DNA of 64,000 nucleotides from Tilletia caries. Lineage: Eukaryota; Basidiomycota; Exobasidiomycetes; Tilletiales; Tilletiaceae. The stretch's first letter is position 1. The number at the start of each line of letters is the position of its first letter. Below the pieces are notes generated by a model. The model was not told the DNA's origin, searched no databases, and saw only the letters and a program-made list of their open reading frames with translations. Below are positions 55,048 to 64,000 of this stretch, in pieces. The position numbers were made by a program, and so were the translations under genes. The stretch is from NCBI GenBank assembly GCA_032718865.1, contig JALUTQ010000007.1, forward strand, positions 310,001 through 374,000. The letters run 5' to 3'.

Positions 55048-56626
55048 TCAGAAAAAGGCAAACGCATTCGGAGGACTGGCCGTCGCGCCGTAGACGTTGT
55101 TAGGGGCCGAGGTCATAAAAAAGGTCCAACGACGCGTCCGCACACAGTGACGCGTGAGCGCCTCCAAGTCCCACTGCATGCCCACAGGCATGCCCATCAT
55201 GGGCACCAACAGCTCACGAAGCGAGGCCGGTCGACGTGGACGGCCGTCCTTGCCCGTGTTTGCGCTCGGCCTGGGAGGCCACGATTCGAACGTGGGAGAA
55301 TCTGAAGCCGCAGCTGCGAAATGATTATCCCAGAACCAGGCGGCAACGGCGGTACCTTGGTCGACGCCTGCGAAGGCTTCCTCCTCCGGTTTCCGGGCTG
55401 CCCATGCCTCTCGTTGGGCGGGGGTTGAGTTATAATACGAGTTGGTAACGCCGGCTGATGGAGGAATTTTACAATTCACACGTCAGAAAAGCAATGATGA
55501 TGCGAGCTTCTTCTCTTTGAGGACACATACTGCGGATCAGAAGGATATCGCCCTGACGGAACTTGACACCTTGAGCGCGCGCTGTCTCCTTCAAATCTTG
55601 AAGCGTGATGGCATGAGTCGTCCTACATGAACATGACCACGTGCAGCCAAGGATCAAGCTGTCAGAGCTGGAAACAATGTGACCCCTGGCCCAATGCAAA
55701 ACACTCACATAGGGTCGTACGCCTTCCCTCCAAGGTTTCTGCTCTTCCGCGCCGCATTGCGCAGCTTGTATCCCCATACGTCCAGGAGCACTCCGCGCCC
55801 GCTAATTCCGTGTCGCGCCCAGTGCTGAATCCCGAGCTGGTTGGCAATATCACCAGGTGCCTCTCCCGCAGGCCGATGGGCGCGTATGGGATTCTGCTGG
55901 AAGGCAGCCTCGAGCTCCCAGGCGGGCACGCCTTGGTAGTAGACGCGGTTTTTGGAGAGGCTCACGCTGCGGAGACCTTCCCAGCGCGATCCGGAGTGGG
56001 AGGAGATAGTGATCTGATCAATTGCGCCTGAAGGGCTCGCGCTGACTTTGTGCGCGAGCGGGGGTTGGTGGAAGAAGGGCTGGATGGGGAGATGCAAGGG
56101 CCAGCTGAGAGAAATGGCTGTGCCAGACTGATTGTACGAGAAAGTGTGGGACAAGAGGGAGATCAGGTGAGATGAGCAAAGAGAAGGAAGGAGGGAGGGA
56201 GGATGCGCGCAGCCAAAAGCTCACCTTGATCTCCTCCTTGGCAGCCTGCGCAACGACGCCGTCTGTCAAGAGGTTGACCGTCCCCAACTGATCCTCGTAC
56301 CCGAACAACTTCCACGCACATCCAGGCACACCGTCCATGACAGGCAGCTGGGAGAACGTGGGGAGGTGCTTCCAGTCGCGCTGAGCGTGCGCTCGGGCCG
56401 AGGGCGGCGGACGAGCGCGAGAGAGCGACTCGACCGCGTTTCCCGGGATGGCGCCCAGCTGCTGATCGATGGCAGCCAGCCGCGTCGAGGCTTGCTGGTG
56501 GGGTGTTGCTGTCGCTCCTGCGGCGGGGACCGACTGCGGCTCCTGTGCGCCGGGAGGGGGATGATCCGACGCCGGCGATCCGCCGATGGTGATCTTGCGA
56601 CCCTTGGAGGTGGACCAGTTTGACAT
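55048..56626 (-). CDS. Fungal cyclase-family protein (putative metal-dependent hydrolase)
   Basis: Minus strand, complement(join(55048..55454,55531..55622,55709..56127,56225..56626)), 439 residues; all junctions are GT-AG and in phase. The N-terminal 80 residues are Pro/Ala/Gln-rich. The core resembles the Cyclase family (kynurenine-formamidase-like fold): GYEDQLGTVNLLTD, then AISLSWPLHLPIQPFF, the metal-site region SSHSGSRWEGLRS, GRGVLLDVWGY, HAITLQDLKETARAQGVKF, GDILLIRTGVTNSYY, and near the C terminus VGMQWDLEALTRHC and RWTFFMTSAPNNVYGATASPPNA. That last block closes most fungal members. In bacteria the family hydrolyses N-formylkynurenine or related amides; the fungal clade has no agreed substrate. 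The usual metal-site Asp appears as Glu (RWEG). The start is fixed by the only ATG directly before conserved reading (MSNWSTSKGRK). Confidence 0.85.
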
Positions 56627-57088
56627 GATGTGGATGTGGTGCCGTGCTGTGGTTGTCAATAATAATCAGTGATTGCTGCAAGTTCTCAGCTCGCTGCGTG
56701 CTTGTCGTGGTTCAGCGTTCAGCGTTCAGCGTTCAGCTTCAGGGCTGGAGAGTGGAGAGAGGTCGGGCCTCGCTTGACGCTTCTGACAATGGGAGGAGGC
56801 TTGCAAGCCAGTGGTGCGCGATGCGATGACGGCGGCGGCGACATCTTTCATGAGTTTCACGCGCGCGCTTTGGCTTCATCGTTTCATCAGCGGAATCCTG
56901 GGGCCCCGAGAATCGAGATCCAGGACGGACGAGATGAGAATTCTTAGGGCGCACTGATCACTTCGTCCAACTCCATCTCAGCGGGACAAGACGTTCGACG
57001 CATCGTGCCCGTCAGGCATGAAAACAAAGCCATCTCCTCTGCCTATAACAGACCCGCGGGCTTCAGATTCCAGATCTCAGAGCAGGTG
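56627..57088. other. Upstream region of the cyclase gene with a heptamer repeat
   Basis: 462 bases between the cyclase start and the 3' end of the Sae2/CtIP gene. A (GTTCAGC)n heptamer repeat of four copies lies at about 56710-56737. No gene. Confidence 0.55.
56710..56737. repeat. Heptamer tandem repeat (GTTCAGC)n
   Basis: Four copies. The unit is the reverse complement of the GCTGAAC repeat at 28151-28171. Confidence 0.9.
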
Positions 57089-59302
57089 CTACCGACCGGA
57101 ACGGGCCCTGTATCTAGGATCCCGCGCGAGCCGATCTTGCTGGGCCTCACGCCGCGCCTCCGCCTCTTCGTTCATTTCCAGGACCTTCTGCGTAGAGGGG
57201 AAGGCGATGTCCCTGTATGTGCCAGCAGGACAGGCAGGAGCGACATTTGTCAGAATTTGGATGGGGGAGAATCTGTTGCATGGTTATTGACTTGCTGGAC
57301 CATTCATGACTCACCAATACCCTGGGGGAGTGGAGGATGGAGGCGCAGTATTGCGATGTCGTGAGATAGCCTGTCGGTGCGACTGCCGCCGGTCGTCCTC
57401 TGTGAGCTGATATACAATGACCTTCCCGCGTTCGGAGGATTGGGCTGCATCCGTGGAATGAGTGCCGCCAATCGCAGCTCTGTCGCCATGTGCACTCGCA
57501 GTAGACGCAGAAGCCTTGGCATGATGTCTGCACCGTGTGTGATGTGGAACGATTGCCGACGAAGATGCTGTTGCGCTCTCCCTCATCTTCCGTTCCTCCC
57601 GTGCAGCTTTCATCCCTTTGCCGAAGGGAGTGTACGGAAGGTACACGGGACCAGGCGGAGAAAGCGACGGCCCAGCACGCTCGTACCACTTAAAAGCAGA
57701 CCCAAAGACGAAGTACCGAGAACAGAACATTTCGCGTTCATCAGCAAACGCCCTCGGAAAACGGGAGAGAACAAATCAGACTCACCTCTTTGCATTCGAG
57801 GCATTCAGTCGCAATCAAATTTCTGCGCGCCTCTCGGCCCCGGATCACCTCTTCGTATTCGTATGCTTCTCCTCTGTTCAGGGCCGGGTCCAGGTCGTAT
57901 CGTATCCGCTTCGGCCCCATGCTCGTGCTTGTACTTGTGCTCGCGCTTGCGCTCGTACTCATCATCGATGTTGCAGCTTTGACGCCCTGCAGGGCGACTC
58001 CCGGGGCACTTGCGACTCGTTTGGTCGGCGAAGCCGGATGGAAATCCACAAGGTTGCCGGATCGCTTCACAGTCTGGGTGAGAAAGTCGAGCGTCTTGGA
58101 CGCCTCCGCATTCGAAGGCGTCTTCCAACCGTCGTCTGTGTTCAGCTGCGTCTCTACCTTCTCCGATGGTAGCGACGAGCTCTCGGAAGCTGTCATGGAC
58201 TCCTCGTTCGACACAAGTTGCTGCGCCTGAGGATCTGGCGTTGGAAGTGGCGGGACGAGGGCATCGTTCTGCAGCGATATTTGCAGGCCCAGAGCGGAAC
58301 TGAATGGCTGCTCAGCGGCGGACGTTGCATCGATGGGCTCAAGCTCGGCAACCTTCTTGGCCGGACTCATGGGCACAGAGAGCCCCATGTCCCGGATCAT
58401 GTCTTTTTCGGCACGGCTGAGTTGCAGATTCGCAAAGGAGGTACGGAGGACCGCGGAGGACTTTTCGGGTGATGATTGGGGGTCTGCATGAATGGTCGCA
58501 TGGGCACTGCGCGGAGACATTGCGATGAGAGCGTCCGATGGGATGACATCGTCTTGCATAGCAGGTACCATATCTGTGGTTGTCGAAAACCGTCGCTTAG
58601 CGGGTGTGAGCATTTTGGTTGAGCCTTCATGCAAGGCAGGAGGAGCCTTGGTAGGGGAACCGATGCGCCGTTTCTTGAGCGGACTCCCTTCGGACCCTTG
58701 CTGCGCTGTCGGAGCGGCTAACATCGCTCCCAGGTTGGCTTCCCACCACGCCTTGAAGTTTCTTTGCTTCTTTCGTTCGCTTTTGTATTTCTCCTTGATA
58801 CTGTCGCGCTCCTGTTCCACTTGAGCAAGGCGGGAGGCGAGCTCTGCGTTTCGGGCTTTTTCTGCCTTGCTTGTCGAGTTGGACCGCTGGGAGACGGACG
58901 GCAAGTTGACATCGACTTCCTGGAGTGCCGAATTGCGGTCTCCTTGCCTGCAAGAACAAGCATGCTCAGCTCAGGGTACCGCATTCTCGCACTTGATCAC
59001 GGAGAAATGAACAAAACTTACCATGACTCGCCCAGTGAAGAGCCTGTCGCAGTACCTTGCTCGACCATTGACCGCGTCGGGTGACGATGAAGATGCTCTA
59101 CAATCGCATGTAGGCGAGCGTCCGACTCCCGGCATGCCTCGTTGACAGCATGTTGTAGGAGAGTGCCGAGGTCATTGTACTGTTGCTGATTTTGTATGAT
59201 GGCTAGTTGGACGAGAGCGCTCAACTCGGTGTAAGTCGAAGTCGCAGTCGATCGCGCCACACCGCCAGACACGGGCGAGCCGATCTGCCCACTGGAGTTC
59301 AT
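57089..59302 (-). CDS. Sae2/CtIP-family DNA end-resection factor
   Basis: Minus strand, complement(join(57089..57212,57315..57688,57786..58947,59022..59302)), 646 residues; the phases of all junctions match. The family cooperates with the Mre11 complex to clip DNA double-strand breaks. The N-terminal 110 residues are helical (YTELSALVQLAIIQNQQQYN), then a coiled coil (ELASRLAQVEQERDSIKEKY), then a long Ser/Pro-rich region with several SP sites. The conserved C-terminal domain contains YEYEEVIRGREARRNLIATE plus CLECKEWYERAGP (a CxxC pair), a CRHH stretch, and the terminal SRHRNTAPPSSTPPGYWDIAFP motif, the signature of Sae2/CtIP/Ctp1. The acceptor at 57688 is AAG rather than CAG but restores the known CKE-[WY]YER reading. 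It is divergent from pyruvate carboxylase. Confidence 0.85.
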
Positions 59303-60339
59303 CCTTTTTACCAGACTGCGCTGCCTTCTCAACGCTCGCTGCTTCTCTCACGACGCCAGAGAGAATTCGACCGAAGGTAGTGACGGGCTGTCATCTCAAG
59401 GACGAGGAGGCGAGGAGGCCACAAGAGGTGCCATGTTTCATTCACTGTTATTTTTGAGACACGCTATATGCAGCCACGTGGTGAAATGTCCACGCGACGC
59501 GACGCGACAAGGGAACGGGATCGGGTAGACCCGGGATGGGCACAGAACGGGAGGCGCGCTCGCTTCGCCCCGCCCCGGGTGTTGGGGTCCAACAGTCGCC
59601 GATGAACATGAGAGCAGAGAGAGATAAGACGATAACACAACAGCTCGTATCTAGAGCGTGGGCGACTGTGGACGACGATCGCGGTGGAGAGCGAGAGGTT
59701 GGAGATTGTGCGCGATGTCCGCGTGTGGACTGTGTGTGCGTATGTCATCGCTCATAGGCGGTGTGCGTCGGACGCTGGAGATGAAGGTGGGGGGCCGCGG
59801 CCGAGGCGGTTGTGCGACCTTCGTTCCAAACAGGCGCGTGCGTTGTTCCCGATTTGTGGGAGGCGTTCATGAAGTGGAAGCAGCGATGCATGCATGAAGG
59901 CCGAAGCTGGAAGCTGTCTTCCTTCCCCACGCGCTTTCCCCTTATCAACGCACGAGTTCCTCAGGTTCCTTCCCGCCTCGTCCCCGCTCTCTCTTACATT
60001 CCCCTCCTCTCCCACTGTCGCGGTTGACATCTGTCCTGGTGAGTATCCTTACGCATCTCTCCAAAGGCGCACCGACGGAAGCACGCACAGGGCATCACTT
60101 TCTTGGACACCTCGGTCTTGGGCTGGGGCTGCGAAGGTGTCTGTCTGACTTGCTGCTGTCGTCTGCTCCTGTCTTATCGCGTCGCTTGACGCGTTGAAGT
60201 CGGCGAGTCAACCAATACTGACTGGTCTGCTTCTTCCTCTCACCTCTTCTCCACGCGCAGAGAGAGAACCTGTCACCCCCTAATTCCCGCCTCTTCTCTC
60301 GCACCCTTCCCTCCCTCACCCGGGACTCCCTCCCTCAAC
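59303..60339. promoter_or_regulatory. Divergent upstream region of the Sae2/CtIP and pyruvate carboxylase genes
   Basis: 1.04 kb between two start codons pointing apart. The last 300 bases are pyrimidine-rich, a common leader composition for highly expressed basidiomycete genes. No gene recognised; a possible 5'-UTR intron (GGTGAGTATCC near 60038) cannot be confirmed. Confidence 0.45.
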
Positions 60340-63300
60340 ATGCCCGCCCCGCCCGTCATGGAGAAGGCCGAAGCGCCGAAGGGCATCCCCCGCTCCGTCT
60401 TCGTCGACACCTCCATCGAGTCCGGCGTCAACACACCCGGCGCCACTACCGGCCATGTCTTCCCCACCATCAACCGGATCCGGAAGGGCATGGGCGGAAA
60501 CCAGCCCGGCCCGCTCAAGAAGCTCATGGTCGCTAACCGTGGTGTGAGTAGCCCTTCTTTTCTGTCAGCTGGAGCAGCGTGTGCCTCAGTGTTGAACGCG
60601 TTTCTCCGTCACGTTACGCCAGGAAATCGCCATCCGTATCTTCCGGACAGCCCACGAGCTCGCCATGAGCACAGTCGCGATCTACTCCTTCGAGGACCGC
60701 ATGACCGCCCATCGTTACAAGGTATGATCACCCCTGTATGCGCCTTGTATGCGCTCAAACGTCACTAAATGCTCCTCTCCACGCGCATATTTCCCGTGTC
60801 AACTCCCCTATGACAGGCTGACGAGGCATACCAAGTCGGCGCTGGTCTTTCTCCAGTCTCTGCTTACCTTGCCATCGACAGCATTATCCAGACTGCCCTG
60901 GAACACGGTGTTGACATGATCCAGTGAGTACGCCTTTTAGTTTCCGCAAAGCGTTATATTGGACGCGTTCTGACGTCTCGCTTTCTACTATTAGCCCTGG
61001 TTACGGTTTCCTGTCAGAGAACCACGAATTCGCTCGCAAGGTCGAGGAGGCTGGCATCAAATTCATCGGCCCCCGGCCAGAGACTATCGACGGTCTCGGT
61101 GACAAGACCAAGGCGCGTGACCTTGCTCGCAAAGCAGGCGTCCCCATCGTGCCCGGTACACCTGGTCCTATCGAGCGGTGGGAGGACGCCGCCACGTTCA
61201 CCGATGAGGTTGGCTTCCCCGTCATCATCAAGGCTGCCATGGGCGGTGGTGGTCGCGGTATGCGCGTCGTCCGAAAGGCAGAAGAGATGAAGGACTCCTT
61301 TGAGCGAGCAAAGAGCGAGGCCAAAGCCGCCTTCGGTGATCCAACCGTCTTCATCGAGCGCTTCCTCGACCGACCCCGTCACATCGAGGTCCAGCTTCTT
61401 GCCGATGCCGAGGGCAACTGTGTTCACCTTTTCGAGCGCGACTGCTCCGTGCAGCGTCGTCACCAGAAGGTTGTCGAGGTCGCTCCCGCCAGCAACCTCA
61501 AGGACGAAGTTCGACAGGCTATCCTCAACGACGCTGTCAAGCTCGCCAAGACGGCCAACTACCGCAACGCTGGTACCGCCGAGTTCTTGGTTGACCAGCA
61601 GAACCGTCACTACTTTATCGAGATCAACCCGCGTCTGCAGGTCGAGCACACCATCACAGAAGAGATCACCGGAATAGACATTGTCGGCGCTCAGATCCAG
61701 ATTGCCGCAGGCGCAACGCTCGCGGACCTCGGCCTGACCCAGCAGACGATTCAGAAGCGCGGCAGTGCCATTCAGTGCCGTATTACCACTGAGGACCCTG
61801 CACAGAACTTCCAGCCCGACACGGGCCGAATCGAGGTGTACCGATCCGCAGGCGGTAACGGTGTCCGTCTCGACGCGTCATCTGGTTTCGCCGGTGCCCA
61901 GATCACTCCCCACTACGACTCCCTGTTGGTCAAGGTTACCTGCCGAGGTGCCACGTACGAAGTGGCGCGTCGAAAGATGCTGCGTGCCCTCGTTGAGTTC
62001 CGTATTCGCGGTGTGAAGACGAACATTCCTTTCCTGTTCCGTCTCCTTACCCACGAGGCCTTCCAGACCGCCAACACATGGACGACGATGATCGACGACA
62101 CGCCGGAGCTCTTCAACCTTGTGCAGAGTAAGAACCGCGCTCAGAAGTTGCTCGCGTACCTTGGTGACATGGCTGTCAACGGTTCCAGCATTGCGGGACA
62201 GTCGGGTGAGCCTGGTCTCAAGGAGGAGATCCCGATCCCCGCCTTCTCCGACCCCAAGGACCCTACGAAGGCGCTCGATGCCACCGAGCCATGCACCGAG
62301 GGCTGGCGTAACATCATTGTGAACGAGGGACCTGAGGCGTTCGCCAAGGCTGTGCGCGCTTACAACGGTACCCTGATCATGGACACCACCTGGCGTGATG
62401 CCCACCAGTCTCTCTTCGCGACGCGTCTTCGCACGATAGACATGATCAACATCGCCAAGGAGACCAGTCATGTGATGAAGAATGCGTTCTCGCTCGAGTG
62501 CTGGGGCGGCGCCACGTTTGACGTTGCCATGCGTTTCCTGTACGAGGACCCTTGGGAGCGACTCCGCAAGCTTCGTAAGCTCGTGCCCAACATCCCCTTC
62601 CAGGCGCTCATCCGTGGTGCCAACGCTGTCGGCTACACCAGCTACCCCGACAATGCCATCTACGAATTCAGCAAGAAGGCCGTCGAGTGCGGTCTCGACA
62701 TTTTCCGTGTCTTCGACTCGCTCAACAACGTCGACTCGCTCCGGTTGGGTATTGACGCCGCCAAGAAGGCGGGTGGTGTGGCTGAGGGCACAATCTGCTA
62801 CACTGGTGACGTGGCCAACCCCAAGAAGCACCCCAAGTACACGCTTGAGTACTACCTCGGTCTGACCGACGAGCTCGTCAAGATGGGCATCCACGTTCTT
62901 GGTATCAAGGACATGGCCGGTCTGCTGAAGCCCACCGCTGCGAAGATGCTCGTTGGCGCGATCCGGAAGAAGTACCCCGACCTCGTCATTCACGTGCACT
63001 CACACGACACGGCCGGTATTGCCGTCTCGTCGATGCTTGCATGTGCTGAGGCTGGTGCTGACGTTGTGGACGTAGCCATCGACAGCATGTCCGGCATGAC
63101 CTCGCAACCCTCGATGGGTGCTATTGTCAGCGCGCTCGAGCAGACCGGTCTCGGCTGCGGTATCCGACACGAGGATATCCAGTCTCTGAACCTGTACTGG
63201 ACCCAGGTTCGCCAGCTGTACTCATGCTTCGAGGCCAACGTCAAGGCTTCTGACTCGTCCGTCTTTGACCACGAGATGCCCGGTGGTCAGTACACCAACC

Positions 63301-64000
63301 TGATGTTCCAGAGTCAGCAGCTCGGTCTCGGATCCCAGTGGAGCGAGATCAAGAAGGCGTACATTGAGGCCAACAAGCTGTGTGGTGACATTGTCAAGGT
63401 GACGCCCTCGTCCAAGGTTGTCGGTGACTTTGCTCAGTTCATGGTCGCCAACAAGCTCACGGCGAAGGACGTCGAGGAGAAGGCCGAGACTCTCGACTTC
63501 CCCAACTCAGTCATCGACTACTTCCAGGGCAACCTCGGCGCCCCTCCTGGTGGCTTCCCAGAGCCGCTGCGGACAAAGGTGATCCGCGACAAGCCGCGAA
63601 TTGACGGCCGTCCCGGTGCAGGAATGAAGCCTCTGGACTTCATCAAGATCAAGAAGGATCTTACGCAGAAGTACGGTCGTCAAATGACCTCCACGGACGC
63701 GCTCAGCTACGCAATGTACCCGAAGGTGTTCGAAGAGTTCCAAGACTTCCTCGAGAACTACGGCGACCTGTCGAACCTGCCGACGCGGTACTTCCTCGGC
63801 AAGCCCAAGATGGGTGAGGAGGTACACGCGTACATTGACCGTGGCAAGCTGCTCATCCTCAAGATGCTCGCCGTCGGTGCGGTCAACGAGCACGGTCAGC
63901 GCGAGGTCTTCTTTGAGCTCAATGCGGAGCCGCGTTCGATTGTGGTCGAGGATAAGAGTGCGGCGGTGGAGACGGTGCATCGCGAGAAGGCGTCGTCGGA
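60340..64000 (+). CDS. PYC: Pyruvate carboxylase, truncated by the window end
   Basis: Anaplerotic biotin enzyme converting pyruvate, bicarbonate and ATP to oxaloacetate, cytosolic in most fungi. Exons 60340..60543, 60623..60721, 60817..60923 and 60995 to the end; phases are continuous, and 1138 residues are visible of the roughly 1190 usual. The biotin carboxylase domain shows KKLMVANRGEIAIRIFR, HPGYGFLSEN, the ATP-grasp loop MGGGGRGMR, and FIEINPRLQVEHT. The carboxyltransferase domain shows DTTWRDAHQSLFATRLRT, FRVFDSLNNV, HVHSHDTAG and DSMSGMTSQPS. The biotinyl domain with its lysine lies beyond the window. The N terminus (about 60 residues before KKLMVANRG) is longer than in yeast but has no obvious mitochondrial presequence. 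Confidence 0.97.

Noticed and set aside
61878..62999. A 373-residue frame antisense to pyruvate carboxylase
   Set aside because: It mirrors the codon bias of a strongly conserved gene on the other strand and has no recognisable domain.

Overview
The window is nuclear DNA from a filamentous or dimorphic basidiomycete. The evidence is small GT-AG introns of about 70-110 bases inside most genes, GC-rich coding sequence, fungal-only proteins (DASH subunit Dad3, Sip5-like, fungal cyclase family) and a dense load of eukaryotic transposons. I cannot place it to genus.

Layout. 1-11 kb is an ordinary gene block: the 3' end of cytoplasmic dynein heavy chain (+), a DinB-like four-helix protein (+), ATP synthase subunit J (Atp18, -) divergent from DASH subunit Dad3 (+), then a forkhead transcription factor (-). 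13.8-25 kb is a transposon block: a CACTA-like MITE, a Helitron whose Rep-helicase reading frame carries several frameshifts, two opposite-facing copies of a 0.79-kb hAT-like MITE with separate target duplications, and an intact four-exon gene that looks like an OB-fold accessory protein. 25-38 kb is mostly repeats: palindrome-ended MITEs with 7-bp target duplications, mariner-like deletion derivatives, members of a hAT-like family with CAAGGCYCGG ends, heptamer tandem repeats and a decayed malate dehydrogenase. At 38-39.8 kb lies a secreted FAD-linked (berberine-bridge-type) oxidase gene with one frameshift caused by a perfect 7-bp tandem duplication. At 40.5-43.1 kb fragments of a delta-12 fatty acid desaturase and a Sip5-like zinc-binding protein are interleaved and then split again by a hAT-like MITE. 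43.2-52.9 kb is a TIR element with an exact 8-bp target duplication that hosts a nested, very young 7.26-kb Ty3/gypsy retrotransposon. 55-64 kb returns to normal genes: a fungal cyclase-family protein (-), a Sae2/CtIP DNA-end-resection factor (-) and, divergently, pyruvate carboxylase (+, running off the end).

The most unusual object is the Ty3/gypsy element (45022-52280). Its pol reading frame is intact and its two LTRs differ at one base that I can see. The RNase H domain is split: the first strand with its catalytic Asp follows the reverse transcriptase as usual, but the remaining strands and the other three acidic residues lie about 570 residues later, after the complete integrase. The second theme is a recurring 7-bp unit: 7-bp target duplications at two related MITEs, 7-bp tandem insertions in three damaged genes, and many heptamer satellites. 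Together these suggest excision footprints or a shared slippage or repair process.

All family assignments come from motifs read by eye; no database search was run.
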